Shown here piece by piece: positions 44,656-54,256 of a stretch of DNA of 64,000 bases. The DNA is taken from assembly GCA_937923405.1 (NCBI GenBank), contig CALDUY010000002.1:682001-746000 (forward strand), given 5' to 3'. The notes beneath the pieces are model-generated. The model did no database searches and was not told the origin of the DNA. It saw only the letters and a program-made list of their open reading frames with translations. This DNA comes from an uncultured Gemmataceae bacterium. GTDB taxonomy: Bacteria > Planctomycetota > Planctomycetia > Gemmatales > Gemmataceae. Position numbers and translations under genes: made by a program. How positions within the stretch are numbered: the stretch's first letter is position 1; every line of letters begins with the position of its first letter.

Positions 44656-46242
44656 TTATTCTTGAACACGTCGACCCATGTTCACATTGAGCCAGGCACG
44701 GAGTTGCTGACCCGCCGGGCTGTGTATGGGTGGACGGCAAACACGGTAGATGACGATCTCCGACTTGCGATCAAGCGGCTGACGATACACTTCTTTACCG
44801 TGCTGGATCAGTTCCTTGGCCAGATCAAGCAAATACCACAAATGCGGATGTTTGTTTGATGACTCTTCCATGACAACGTAGCACACCTCGGGAATCGAGC
44901 GCGGCGCATCGCTAGGCACGAACAGTTTTCCTGAGTGGTACGAAGTCCAGGCCAGGGGATCAAACACTTCGTCTCCCGGCAGCGAGTTTTGCGCCAGCCA
45001 TTGACCAGCTTGACGAAAGCCAGCTCGATTGGCATGCAACGGCGTGAGCAGTTTGGGCAAACAGATTCCCGTCAAAACTAGTAATCCGACCAGGGTGAAC
45101 CAACGAGGTTGGCTACGACCTAACCAGCACACCGCAGCAGTGGCAAAGTACATGCTACCCAAAACGATCAGCAGGACGTGGCGTTCGCCGATGTATCCCG
45201 CTGCTTGAGCCAACCGCCACAGCAGCGCTAGCAGAATCAGTCCGCTCAGCATCATGATCGACGCGATGGGAACCTCAAACAGCCGACGTCGGAATACCCA
45301 CATTCCCAGTAACGTAAGGGGATCAAAGACGTGGAACAGACTTTTATCGAGCGTGATGACCAACGCACGTGTTGCCCAGCCGACCCGATCGGCAGGTGTT
45401 ACTCCCGGATCGATCCACCACAGCGCCAAGGGCAGCGGTGAACGAACCACCGCCGCAGGCCGAGCAGGCTGTTGCCAACCTTTCGGATCGGTAATGTTCT
45501 TAAGAGAGGCTTTCAGGGAAATTCCACCGATCAATAGCATGAAGGGGACCACGACACAGCTGCAGGCTCCGCACAACGACAGCGACTGCCCCAGCCAATT
45601 CCGTCGTCGTCGCAACAAGAGAATCAAGGTTGCCACTGGCACCACCAGTAGCCCTTCGGTGCGAGTTAGATAGGCAAGTCCTGTTGTGAATCCCGCGAGG
45701 AGGAACTGGCGGTAGGAGCCATTTTCTATCGCTCGATGGACCAGATATAGCGATGTCGTCACCAGCAGTAAAAACAACGGTTCGCTCAAGCCGTCGGCCA
45801 TCAAGCGGCCTGAGGAAGGCAGAACCTGAAAGAGCAAAGCGGTCCAGAATCCCACGCGGTTTCCGAACAGTGCTTTGCCCAAATAGTACATGGGAATGAC
45901 CAGCAGAAGGCTAGCCAGCGAGGCAGCGAGTTGAGCGCTGAGTTGCATGGCATACGGCAGGTCGGAGAGGATCGCTCGCACCGGTCCGGCGAGGGCATAG
46001 ATCAGGAATCCATATCCGGGGTGTTGCGTCTCACTGGTGATGACCTGATGCCAAGGTTCGTGGCCGAGTCTCCAAGCATAGCGAATGTAGGCGATGCTAT
46101 CGCGACTGGTCACTTCTGTCGTAACGAGATGCCAGACCCGCAAAGCCAATGCCAGGACGAGCAGGACAAGTAGGCATCGTCGATCCGACCAATTCGAGAT
46201 CAGGTACGGGGCTTTCCCCTCCGATGATCGCTGCTCCTCCAT
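44656..46242 (-). CDS. GT39/ArnT-like membrane glycosyltransferase
   Basis: 528 aa from the ATG at 46242, preceded by GAGGGGGAA. About ten to twelve membrane helices. The first loop contains TEVTSRDSIAYIRYAWRLGH, with the acidic residue of GT-C enzymes, followed by a helix with TQHPGYGFLIYALAGPV. This resembles GT39 (protein O-mannosyltransferase/ArnT). It transfers a sugar from a polyprenyl-phosphate donor to an acceptor in the periplasm. The acceptor is unknown. The C-terminal ~100 residues are a soluble domain facing outwards. It stands between a kinase and a TPR gene, divergent from the latter. Confidence 0.87.
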   Translation of the reverse strand: MEEQRSSEGKAPYLISNWSDRRCLLVLLVLALALRVWHLVTTEVTSRDSIAYIRYAWRLGHEPWHQVITSETQHPGYGFLIYALAGPVRAILSDLPYAMQLSAQLAASLASLLLVIPMYYLGKALFGNRVGFWTALLFQVLPSSGRLMADGLSEPLFLLLVTTSLYLVHRAIENGSYRQFLLAGFTTGLAYLTRTEGLLVVPVATLILLLRRRRNWLGQSLSLCGACSCVVVPFMLLIGGISLKASLKNITDPKGWQQPARPAAVVRSPLPLALWWIDPGVTPADRVGWATRALVITLDKSLFHVFDPLTLLGMWVFRRRLFEVPIASIMMLSGLILLALLWRLAQAAGYIGERHVLLIVLGSMYFATAAVCWLGRSQPRWFTLVGLLVLTGICLPKLLTPLHANRAGFRQAGQWLAQNSLPGDEVFDPLAWTSYHSGKLFVPSDAPRSIPEVCYVVMEESSNKHPHLWYLLDLAKELIQHGKEVYRQPLDRKSEIVIYRVCRPPIHSPAGQQLRAWLNVNMGRRVQE

Positions 46243-46426
46243 GAGCTTTCCCCCTCTGACTGGAAACAAGACGATCCTATGCTGGATCTCTTTGTCCGGT
46301 CAAGGTCGGAACCGCCTTCCGGTTCGTGTGGCATCGTTTTCAGCCGTTCGTTAGGATGAATACTCGGAGTAGCTTCCCAGATGACACGCCCGAATAGTGT
46401 TCAGCTTTTCTCCGGAGATGGTGACG

Positions 46427-47680
46427 ATGGGCAAACTAAAGTGTCGTGTATGGTGTCTCAGTCTACTCGTTCTTGGAACGGTGTTTCTCGCGGGCGCTGC
46501 TTCGGAGGAAAGCCTCGGCTCGGAAGAGACTTCTCTTCGCAAACAGGCCCTGGCCCTGAACGAGGTGACTGGCACGGAACCGATGAGTGGAGAGTTAAAG
46601 CGTCTCCTGAGCAATCCTGCGGCGACCAAGAAACTTTTGGCCGTTGCGGCGAAGATGGTTAAAGAGGAACCGCAGCCATTCAATCGCAACGCCACTCTCT
46701 TGTTGGCAATGGCCGCTGAGAATGCCCGAGAAGTGGATATCGGAGCTACTTTTTATCGATTGAATGCCAAGCAGTCTCTGGCTCTGTTCTCCGAGCGTGG
46801 TATAGCTCAGGCCTACGTTGGTTTGATCGAACTGTACGCCAACAACCAACGCTACGCAGACAGTGAAAAGGTTTGCCGTGAGTTTCTCTCCATCGAGGGC
46901 GAAGAGGACGAGGCGATTGATCGGCTCAAGCCATTGGTTATGCGGCGGATGATTTTGGCCGTCGCCAAGCAAGGAGCTTCCGAACGCGCCCTGCGTATGG
47001 TCGATCAACTCATCAAGGTCGATCCGCGCAACTTCTTGCACCGTGCCTTGCGAGCGCAGGTGCTTCGCGAGGCGGAGAATTACGACGAGGCGGCGAAAGT
47101 TTATCTGGACGTTATTGATCGCATCGAACGCGACAAACGCTTTGAGCAAGAAGAAAAACAAGAGTACATCGATGAGTACCGCTACTCGCTGGCAGGGATC
47201 TACATTGATGCGGGCAATATCGATAAAGCCGCCGAGCAGTTGAAAATACTGCTCGATCGAGAGCCGAATAATCCGTTGTACAACAATGACCTGGGCTACA
47301 TCTGGGCGGACAAAGGCATCCATCTGGAGCAAGCCGAGAAACTCATTCGTCGAGCCATCGAGGAAGATCAGAAGATCCGCAAGCGTGCTAATGCCGAGGA
47401 GATGGAAAACGCGGCCTATCTCGATAGTCTCGGCTGGGTGTTGTTCAAGCAGGGCAAAGTTAAGGAGGCCAAGCCGCATCTGCTCGCTGCTGTCAAGCTC
47501 AAAGAAGGGCAGAGCATCGAGATTTACGATCATCTCGCCGATGTGCATCTGGCCCTGAATGAGAAGGACGAGGCCATTGCTGTTCTCAAAAAGGGACTGG
47601 AGATTGCCGGTTCGACCAAGCGGGACTTGAAGCGGAAAATCGAGGTCGAGAAGAAACTCAAGGAGTTGGAAGGCAAGTAG
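46427..47680 (+). CDS. Exported TPR protein
   Basis: 417 aa; the ATG at 46427 is preferred (GGAG nine bases upstream) over 46418 and a GTG at 46397. The signal peptide MGKLKCRVWCLSLLVLGTVF LAGAA is followed by at least five TPR-like units, for example AYVGLIELYANNQRYADSEK, AQVLREAENYDEAAKVYLDV, AGIYIDAGNIDKAAEQLKIL, DSLGWVLFKQGKVKEAKPHL, and DHLADVHLALNEKDEAIAVL. The organisation is close to PEP-CTERM/BamD-like or PelB-type TPR scaffolds. It likely mediates protein assembly in the periplasm; no specific partner can be named. Confidence 0.88.
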   Translation: MGKLKCRVWCLSLLVLGTVFLAGAASEESLGSEETSLRKQALALNEVTGTEPMSGELKRLLSNPAATKKLLAVAAKMVKEEPQPFNRNATLLLAMAAENAREVDIGATFYRLNAKQSLALFSERGIAQAYVGLIELYANNQRYADSEKVCREFLSIEGEEDEAIDRLKPLVMRRMILAVAKQGASERALRMVDQLIKVDPRNFLHRALRAQVLREAENYDEAAKVYLDVIDRIERDKRFEQEEKQEYIDEYRYSLAGIYIDAGNIDKAAEQLKILLDREPNNPLYNNDLGYIWADKGIHLEQAEKLIRRAIEEDQKIRKRANAEEMENAAYLDSLGWVLFKQGKVKEAKPHLLAAVKLKEGQSIEIYDHLADVHLALNEKDEAIAVLKKGLEIAGSTKRDLKRKIEVEKKLKELEGK

Positions 47681-47696
47681 CCCACTCCTCGACGAG

Positions 47697-47739
47697 ACGG
47701 GCGGGGCGCGGTTCATATCCTGAACTGCACTCCGCCCGT
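47697..47739 (+). terminator. Hairpin terminator after the TPR gene
   Basis: ACGGGCGGGGCGCGGTTCA pairs, with a few mismatches, with TGAACTGCACTCCGCCCGT around a short loop. It starts 16 bp after the stop and is followed by gttcgtttg, a weak T-rich tail. Confidence 0.6.
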
Positions 47740-47763
47740 GTTCGTTTGTGGAGAACTCCAGCA

Positions 47764-49122
47764 ATGACAACTCTGGCACAGCGCCTGGCAAGCTACTCAA
47801 CTTCGTTGCGTTATGAAGATCTGCCTGCCATCGTGGTTCACGAAGTAAAACGACGATTCATCGATTCCATTGCCACTGCTGTTGGCGCACTCGATTCGGA
47901 CGCAGCCACCATTGCCCGCCGCTGTGCCGCGAAATTCCAAGGACAGCCTGCTATCTCAATGTTGGGCGGCGGCACTTCCACGCTGGAATGGGCCACCTTT
48001 GTCAATGGCTTGTTGATCCGCTACCTGGACTACAACGATACCTACCTTTCTTTGGAGCCAGCCCATCCTAGCGACAACCTTGCCGCGGTCCTGTCGGTCG
48101 GCGAACTGGTCGGCGCTCCGGGAACCGCTCTCATCACGGCCTCGGCCTTGGCCTACGAAATTCAGTGCCGACTATGCGATGCCGCCAGTCTGCGCAAACA
48201 TGGAGTCGATCACGTTACCTATGGCGCGCTGTCGTCCTGTGCCGCTGCGTGCAAACTGCTGGGACATGATGTGACGCAAACGACCCACGCCTTGGGTATC
48301 GCTGGGGTGTGCAACGTGGCTTTGCGACAAACTCGCTCGGGGGAATTGAGTATGTGGAAAGGCTGTGCCTTCGCCAATGCGGCGAGAAACGGCGTGTTCG
48401 CCGCCTTGCTCGCGGGAGAAGGCCTGACGGGGCCGGCCCCAATTTTCGAGGGCGACTTGGGATTTTTCAAACTCGTCAGTCGCATGGAGTTTGATTTACC
48501 CGTTTTAGGAGGGAAAAACACTCCCTTCATGATCAACCAGACTTACATTAAGTTCTGGCCCGCGGAGTACCATTCCCAGAGTGCCATCGACGCGGCTTTG
48601 AAGCTGCGTACCAAGATCGGCAACGTGTTGCAGGACGTCAAGTCTATCGACATCCACACGTTCGAGGCGTCGTACAATATCATCGGCAAGTATCCGGAGG
48701 CCTGGGCACCGCGCACTCGTGAAACTGCCGATCACAGTCTGCCTTACTGCGCGGCAGTAGCTCTGCTCGATGGTGATGTCACCCTGAAACAATTTGATCC
48801 GCAACGATTCACCTCGCCCGACATCGTGAACCTTACTTCCCGAGTGAAGGTGCATCTGGACGACTCTCTTTCCACACGGTATCCGCATGGCATTCCCAAC
48901 CGAATCACGGTCACATTGAACGACGGACAACAATTGGTCGAGGAAGTGGAATTCCCTCGAGGGCATGCTAAGAATCCGATGACCGATGAGGAAGTCGAGG
49001 CTAAACTGCGTCGCATGGTTGAGCCGAAGCTGGGCAAGTCCAAGGCCGACAAGATACTGGCAACCTGTTGGCAATTGGAGAAACTTTCTTCTCCAGCCGA
49101 GTTGGTGCAGCTGGTGGCCTGA
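47764..49122 (+). CDS. MmgE/PrpD family protein (2-methylcitrate dehydratase-like)
   Basis: 452 aa from the ATG at 47764 (GGAG ten bases upstream). Family hallmarks: VKRRFIDSIATAVGA, FVNGLLIRYLDYNDTYLSLE PAHPSDNL, HVTYGALSSCAAACKLLG, LGIAGVCNVALRQTRSG, and a C-terminal half with KFWPAEYHSQSAIDAAL and RETADHSLPY. PrpD dehydrates 2-methylcitrate in propionate breakdown; family members also include iminodisuccinate epimerase and cis-aconitate decarboxylase. No prpB or prpC gene is adjacent, so the substrate is uncertain. It should be cytoplasmic. Motifs and length are typical. Confidence 0.92.
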   Translation: MTTLAQRLASYSTSLRYEDLPAIVVHEVKRRFIDSIATAVGALDSDAATIARRCAAKFQGQPAISMLGGGTSTLEWATFVNGLLIRYLDYNDTYLSLEPAHPSDNLAAVLSVGELVGAPGTALITASALAYEIQCRLCDAASLRKHGVDHVTYGALSSCAAACKLLGHDVTQTTHALGIAGVCNVALRQTRSGELSMWKGCAFANAARNGVFAALLAGEGLTGPAPIFEGDLGFFKLVSRMEFDLPVLGGKNTPFMINQTYIKFWPAEYHSQSAIDAALKLRTKIGNVLQDVKSIDIHTFEASYNIIGKYPEAWAPRTRETADHSLPYCAAVALLDGDVTLKQFDPQRFTSPDIVNLTSRVKVHLDDSLSTRYPHGIPNRITVTLNDGQQLVEEVEFPRGHAKNPMTDEEVEAKLRRMVEPKLGKSKADKILATCWQLEKLSSPAELVQLVA

Positions 49123-49148
49123 AATCGAATCAGTGGGCAATCAAGGAG

Positions 49149-49210
49149 TCTGCCCGTTGGGAAAAGGAGCTGCGGGCCTCCGCCTCTGGCCTCTCTTCCC
49201 GCTAGGCAGA
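49149..49210 (+). terminator. Hairpin downstream of the PrpD-family gene
   Basis: TCTGCCcgttGGGAA (from 49149) pairs with TTCCCgctaGGCAGA (to 49210), with a small internal loop. It lies 27 bp past the stop and has no T-run. Confidence 0.45.
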
Positions 49211-49282
49211 GGGTAGGAAAGAACACGTCCGAGCGTCTCAACTGCGTAATTCCTACCTCTATGTATCTGGTGGTTCATCGTA

Positions 49283-49430
49283 GCTGAATTGATTGTAGGA
49301 TGGGTCAGAAACGACTCTTCCGATCAGAGGGGGGGCGTCAGGCCTCCGTGCTTCGCGAATACCCACGGAGGACTGACGTCCTCCGCTCGGAAGTGCTTCG
49401 CGCCACCCACGGAGGACTGACGTCCTTGAC
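49283..49430. repeat. Palindromic repeat of the GGAGGAC family, second copy
   Basis: CGGAGGACTGACGTCCTCCG (49366-49385) is palindromic, with a second partial copy at 49410-49427. Flanking words (gtcagaaacg, cctccgtgcttcg, cggaagtgcttcg) line up with the copy at 39586-39700. The remaining bases up to the pyrophosphatase start at 49722 hold no supported gene. Confidence 0.65.
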
Positions 49431-49721
49431 TGTGGAGATCGAAGACCTTTTTCACTACGATCTCACTCATCTCCCGTTGGATGGAATTGGCAACAGGATT
49501 CGACGCGAGTTCGAGGACATCACTTCGGTTGATCCGTCTTAGCCAGTTTGATGATCACCTTCTATCTATCGACCCGCGCGGGTGGACTTATGAAGCCCGC
49601 ATACCTATCTTTACTTCCTGCTTTCGAACTTCACGCTGCCCGAGAAGCAGCAAGTGCCGGACCGATTTTTTGTCTACGGTCTGCTGAGTGGATGAATTGT
49701 CACAAGGAGAGTAACAAGGTA

Positions 49722-52427
49722 ATGAAGACCCTCGGTAAATTCGTGGTCTCACTCGCGCTGTTGTTGCTGGCCGCGCTGCCAGTATTCGCGAGTGAAGCCG
49801 ATCTTGCTATTCCTGATCTACATGCTGGTAAGTTCACGATCTTTGGGGTGGAGATCACAGCTTGGTGGTTGCTGTTCTGGGGGGCGTTGGTGATCTGTGG
49901 CACCTTGGGGATCAGCCTCTATCTCAGATACCAAATCGCTAAATTGCCGGCTCATAAATCGATGTTGGACGTCGCAGACGTCATCTTTCAAACCTGCAAA
50001 ACGTATCTCTTCCAGCAAGCCAAGTTTTTGATCTTGTTGTTCCTGCTGATCGCGGCAGCCATCACCTATTATCTAGTCGGTTTCGGACATGAAGAGTATA
50101 CGATGTCCGATCGGATTATGCAGGAATTGCGCCTGTATCCCACCTCCGAGAACGCGATCCCTGAGGACACGCTGAAAAAACTGGAAGGGATGATTAAGGC
50201 TAATGTGACGTTTACCAACGATGAGGGCCAGCACAACGCTCGGGAGAAATTCATTCGGGCGATGCAGGATCAACTGACCGAAGAGGAATGGTCCAAGTAC
50301 GGCGAGACGATCACGAACATCGCTGCTCCTGATCCTCTGACGCCTTTGAACAAGGTGTTACTGGTGTTGCTCTTCTCGGTCGTGGGGATGGGCGGTTCTT
50401 GCTGGGTGGCGTATTACGGCATCCGAGTCAACACCTACGCCAACGCGCGCACGGCCTTTGCCGCGCTGCGGGGTGAACCGTGGCAGGTGGTCAACATCCC
50501 TCTGCGGGCGGGCATGTCGATCGGCCTGTTCCTGATCTCGCTGGAACTGGTCATGATGGTGGTGATTCTCCTCTATGTGCCGCGACAAATCGTTGGCGTC
50601 TGCTTCCTCGGGTTCGCCATCGGTGAGTCGCTCGGCGCGTCGGCTTTACGTATCGCGGGTGGTATCTTCACTAAGATCGCCGATATCGGCTCGGACCTGA
50701 TGAAGATCGTCTTCAAGGTCAAAGAAGACGATCCGCGTAATCCGGGCGTGATCGCTGACTGTACTGGCGACAATGCGGGCGACTCGGTCGGCCCGACTGC
50801 TGACGGGTTCGAGACCTACGGCGTCACTGGTGTGGCTCTGATCGCCTTCATTTCGTTGGCGGTCAACAGTATTGACGTGCAGGCCAAGCTCATCGTTTGG
50901 ATCTTCGCCATGCGCTTCCTGATGGACTTCATGTCGGGGGCGTCTTATTTCGTCAATCAAGCCATTTCCGAGAAGAAGTATCAGGGATTGAAGGAATTCA
51001 ACTTTGAAGAGCCTTTAACTCGCTTGATCTGGATTGCTTCGATTCTCTGTATCTCCACCTCGTTCTTCATGAGTTGGCTGTTGCTCAGCGACATTCGAGT
51101 GCCCGGTGTGGACAGTGCTCAGCTTTCCGGGTTATGGTGGCAGCTGGCCGCCATCATCAGCTGTGGCACGCTTGCCGCAGTCTTGATCCCTGAGTTTACC
51201 AAGATCTTCACCAGTTCCCACTCCAAACATGTCAGTGAAATCGTCACCGCCAGCCGGGAAGGCGGTTCCTCGCTGACCATTCTGTCCGGCATTGTCGCGG
51301 GCAACTTCAGCGCCTTCTGGAAAGGCATACTGATCGCCTCCTTGATGACGATCGCCTATTTCATCAGTCAGTTCGGCCTGGATCTCATCATGAGTGTCCA
51401 GCTGACTCCGGGGGGGCCCCTGATTGGAGTAGGTTCGATCTTTGCTTTCGGGTTGGTGGCGTTTGGCTTCCTCTGCATGGGGCCTGTCACTATCGCCGTC
51501 GATAGCTACGGACCAGTGACGGACAACGCCCAGTCAGTCTTCGAGTTAGCCCAGACAGAGAGCATTCCTGGCATCAAGGAAGAGATCAAACGCGATTTCG
51601 GTTTTGAGCCGGACTTCGAGCGTGGCAAGCACTATCTGGAAGCCAACGACTCTGCCGGCAACACGTTCAAGGCGACGGCCAAGCCGGTCTTGATCGGCAC
51701 CGCAGTCGTCGGAGCGACCACGATGATCTTCTCGATCATTCTGCTGTTGGGCAAAGCCGGCACGCTCAGTCTCGATCTAACCAAAGCCCCAGTGTTGCTC
51801 GGCTTCATCTGCGGTGGAGCAGTCATCTTCTGGTTCTCCGGAGCCTCCATGCAGGCTGTCGTCACCGGTGCCTATCGGGCCGTCGAGTACATTAAAAAGA
51901 ACATGAATCTGGACAAGGCCGAAGCGGATACGGAAGATTCCAAAACGGTTGTCCGGATCTGCACCGAGTATGCCCAATCTGGGATGTGGAACATCTTCAT
52001 CGCGCTGATGATGATGACCTTGGCGTTCGCCTTCTTTGACCCCAACTTCTTCGTGGCCTATCTGATTTCGATCGCCATCTTTGGTCTGTTCCAGGCGATC
52101 TACATGGCCAATGCCGGCGGAGCTTGGGATAACGCCAAGAAGCTCGTCGAAGTGGATCTGCGGGAGAAGAACACGCCGGTTCATGAGGCGACCGTGGTCG
52201 GCGACACCGTCGGCGATCCGTTCAAGGACACGACCTCGGTAGCGCTCAACCCGATCATCAAATTCTCGACACTGTTTGGCCTGCTGGCCGTCGAAATTGC
52301 TGTCGAGGTGAAGAACGCTCGTGCTACCGACTATACTCCGTTTGTTGGAGTGGCTCTTTTGGTGATCGGTTTGTACTTCGTCTGGCGTTCCTTCTACGCG
52401 ATGCGAATTCCGGAGAAAATCAAGTAA
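49722..52427 (+). CDS. hppA: Membrane-bound ion-pumping pyrophosphatase, divergent subfamily
   Basis: 901 aa from the ATG at 49722 (GGAG 12 bases upstream). It hydrolyses PPi and pumps H+ and/or Na+ across the membrane. The substrate-binding core is clear: DIGSDLMKIV, then EDDPRNPGVIADCTGDNAGD (about 335-354) and SVGPTADGFETYGVTG, then TVAVDSYGPVTDNAQS-like and GNTFKATAKPVLIGTAVVGA (about 646-665). The wording CTGDNAGDSVGPTADGFETY differs from classical pumps (NVGDNVGDCAGMAADLFE) and resembles a divergent group in Bacteroidetes and related phyla. Lys in GNTFKAT is at the position tied to K+ independence. Extra features are a signal-like N-terminus and an ~75-residue charged loop at about 125-200, making it longer than usual. 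Confidence 0.93.
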   Translation: MKTLGKFVVSLALLLLAALPVFASEADLAIPDLHAGKFTIFGVEITAWWLLFWGALVICGTLGISLYLRYQIAKLPAHKSMLDVADVIFQTCKTYLFQQAKFLILLFLLIAAAITYYLVGFGHEEYTMSDRIMQELRLYPTSENAIPEDTLKKLEGMIKANVTFTNDEGQHNAREKFIRAMQDQLTEEEWSKYGETITNIAAPDPLTPLNKVLLVLLFSVVGMGGSCWVAYYGIRVNTYANARTAFAALRGEPWQVVNIPLRAGMSIGLFLISLELVMMVVILLYVPRQIVGVCFLGFAIGESLGASALRIAGGIFTKIADIGSDLMKIVFKVKEDDPRNPGVIADCTGDNAGDSVGPTADGFETYGVTGVALIAFISLAVNSIDVQAKLIVWIFAMRFLMDFMSGASYFVNQAISEKKYQGLKEFNFEEPLTRLIWIASILCISTSFFMSWLLLSDIRVPGVDSAQLSGLWWQLAAIISCGTLAAVLIPEFTKIFTSSHSKHVSEIVTASREGGSSLTILSGIVAGNFSAFWKGILIASLMTIAYFISQFGLDLIMSVQLTPGGPLIGVGSIFAFGLVAFGFLCMGPVTIAVDSYGPVTDNAQSVFELAQTESIPGIKEEIKRDFGFEPDFERGKHYLEANDSAGNTFKATAKPVLIGTAVVGATTMIFSIILLLGKAGTLSLDLTKAPVLLGFICGGAVIFWFSGASMQAVVTGAYRAVEYIKKNMNLDKAEADTEDSKTVVRICTEYAQSGMWNIFIALMMMTLAFAFFDPNFFVAYLISIAIFGLFQAIYMANAGGAWDNAKKLVEVDLREKNTPVHEATVVGDTVGDPFKDTTSVALNPIIKFSTLFGLLAVEIAVEVKNARATDYTPFVGVALLVIGLYFVWRSFYAMRIPEKIK

Positions 52428-52441
52428 CTTCCCTCCAGCCG

Positions 52442-52484
52442 AGCCGCGCTGACGAAGTAACTCGTAGCGCGGCTGCGGCGTTTT
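52442..52484 (+). terminator. Terminator after hppA
   Basis: AGCCGCGCT (52442-52450) and AGCGCGGCT (52466-52474) are perfect 9-bp inverted arms with extra ACGA/TCGT pairing inside, followed by gcggcgTTTT. It starts 15 bp after the stop. Confidence 0.65.
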
Positions 52485-52559
52485 CAACTTGCTCTTGCCC
52501 CAAACATCGCCAACCAGCTATTCTTCGTGGTTGATACTTTCGAGGAATGGAGTCCCCGA

Positions 52560-54248
52560 ATGAACCCGCACCCGGAACACATGGATCGTGGTCTGCTTGA
52601 TGAGGCGTTGTTTATTGAAGACACGCCGGACGAAGACCCGCTCTCGACTCTCGCCAATCACGCGATTCAGGCCGTTCCCAATCCCCCTCGCACTATGGTT
52701 CGCGATGGGACGAACAATTATCCGCTCACTCATCTGGCTCCAGGACTTTATGAGGTCGTCTCGCCGAACGCTCACGAACCAGAGTCTTTTCGACCCATGT
52801 CCGCTGAGGAGGAGTTGCCTTCAGCGGTTCAGGTTTGTTTTCCTACTATTCCCGGTGAAAGCGAAAAAGACGATCCGGAAACTCTCCCTTCTTACCATTG
52901 GTCCGAACAAGCAGCAGAAGCTACAGCCGAAGTCACGGAAGAACTGCTTGATACCGAACCAGGTGTCGAGGACGCGACGGAAGATCTGCTCGATTCTTCT
53001 GGAACCTGCGTCGAGATCGAAGTCATTGCCGATGCGGAACCGATTCTCGAAGTCGGAGAGGAGATCGCAAATGCACAACCTATTCCCTACCTCGATACTT
53101 ACGAAAACGAGGGACCGATTCCCAGCCTAGAGATAAGCGGAGCCGACCTTCCCTCTCTAGAGTTGGTCGCCAATACAGGAATGACTCTTTCTCCTGGCGA
53201 GACGGTCATTCTCACCGAGCAACGGCTTCGACTAATCGGTGAAGATCCATTTCTACTGGACATAGTGTTGCTATCTCCTCCAACCCAAGGAGTGCTATTG
53301 CGCGATGGTTTCGCTTTAGCTAGCGGCGACGTGTTTACGCAGGAGGACATCAATCACGGACGTATCAGTTATCGCCATGAAGGAGAGCCAGGCGACGATG
53401 AGTTCGTCTTTTGCACGCCTCAAGAAGAGATCCCGGCAACGCGGTTCAGCATCCACATACAGACAGCCCGACTGGCACCAGAGGTACTTACTCCGGGCCG
53501 GTTACACAACCCTGTTGAAGGCACACGGATCGCGGATTTGCTCGGCGAGGTAAAGAGCTATGAGAGTGAACTGGCTCCCGGTATGGCATTGATCGGTACC
53601 AGTGGACGCGGACAATGGGAATACTCCATCGATGGTGGAGCGAGCTGGCAACCAGTCGGCTTTGTGCAGCCAGATCATGCCCTGCTACTTGGTTCCTCGC
53701 AACTGCTGCGCTTTGTCCCTCGTCCGGGATGGTCTGGCCGAGTTCAATTGACGTTTCGCGCCTGGGATCGCAGTTGCGGAAATGTTGGATCGTACATCGA
53801 TCTGGCCAATCCGCACGATGTTGGCGGTGCCAGTGCGTTCAGCGTCCAGCAACTTCAGGTGTCCGCGAGCATCCGTCCGGTGCTTCCAGCTGTGGTCGAG
53901 CCGTGGATTTCGCCAGCGAAAGTGGAAGAACTGCTGGGCGAGGCCGTCGCTATTATTCGAGCGGACGGTCCTGGCATCTGGCAGTTCTCGCTAGATGACG
54001 GTCAGTCCTGGCAGGATTTCGGCGTGGTGTTTCATGGTCGAGCTAGGCTTCTGCTGGGCAAGAATCGTGTTCGATTTCTCCCTAGCAAAGCAGCCCAAGG
54101 ACGAGTTGTCCTTACTGGACGACCCTGGGATGGTTCCTCACATCCAAACGGATCGCTGGTCAATCTTTCTGGACACAAAGCTACAGGGCAAGGCACTCCT
54201 TTTGGGGAGTTGGCACAGTCTCGGACTTGGCGAATTCATCTGGACTGA
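52560..54248 (+). CDS. Protein with CSPG-like repeat and two SIDGG repeats, no signal peptide
   Basis: 562 aa from the ATG at 52560 (GGAG nine bases upstream). The first ~190 residues are acidic, disordered and repetitive (EPILEVGEEI, ANAQPIPYLD). Residues about 205-300 match a CSPG/NG2-type (cadherin-like) repeat: a glycine-led start, LSPPTQGVLLRDG, then FTQEDINHGRISYRHEGEPG DDEFVF. Two repeats of about 110 residues follow, each opening with WEYSIDGGASWQPVG or WQFSLDDGQSWQDFG and containing LLRFVPRPGWSG or RVRFLPSKAAQG. These domains are normally extracellular, yet there is no signal peptide or membrane helix. It may use an unusual export route or belong to a split larger protein. Function unknown. 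Confidence 0.75.
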   Translation: MNPHPEHMDRGLLDEALFIEDTPDEDPLSTLANHAIQAVPNPPRTMVRDGTNNYPLTHLAPGLYEVVSPNAHEPESFRPMSAEEELPSAVQVCFPTIPGESEKDDPETLPSYHWSEQAAEATAEVTEELLDTEPGVEDATEDLLDSSGTCVEIEVIADAEPILEVGEEIANAQPIPYLDTYENEGPIPSLEISGADLPSLELVANTGMTLSPGETVILTEQRLRLIGEDPFLLDIVLLSPPTQGVLLRDGFALASGDVFTQEDINHGRISYRHEGEPGDDEFVFCTPQEEIPATRFSIHIQTARLAPEVLTPGRLHNPVEGTRIADLLGEVKSYESELAPGMALIGTSGRGQWEYSIDGGASWQPVGFVQPDHALLLGSSQLLRFVPRPGWSGRVQLTFRAWDRSCGNVGSYIDLANPHDVGGASAFSVQQLQVSASIRPVLPAVVEPWISPAKVEELLGEAVAIIRADGPGIWQFSLDDGQSWQDFGVVFHGRARLLLGKNRVRFLPSKAAQGRVVLTGRPWDGSSHPNGSLVNLSGHKATGQGTPFGELAQSRTWRIHLD

Positions 54249-54256
54249 AAACGTCA

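Noticed and set aside
46595-47800. Long open frame (401 codons) on the minus strand
   Set aside because: It is the antisense of the TPR gene; its sequence is Leu/Ile/Asp-rich without motif or RBS, and the plus-strand frame has a signal peptide and TPR pattern.
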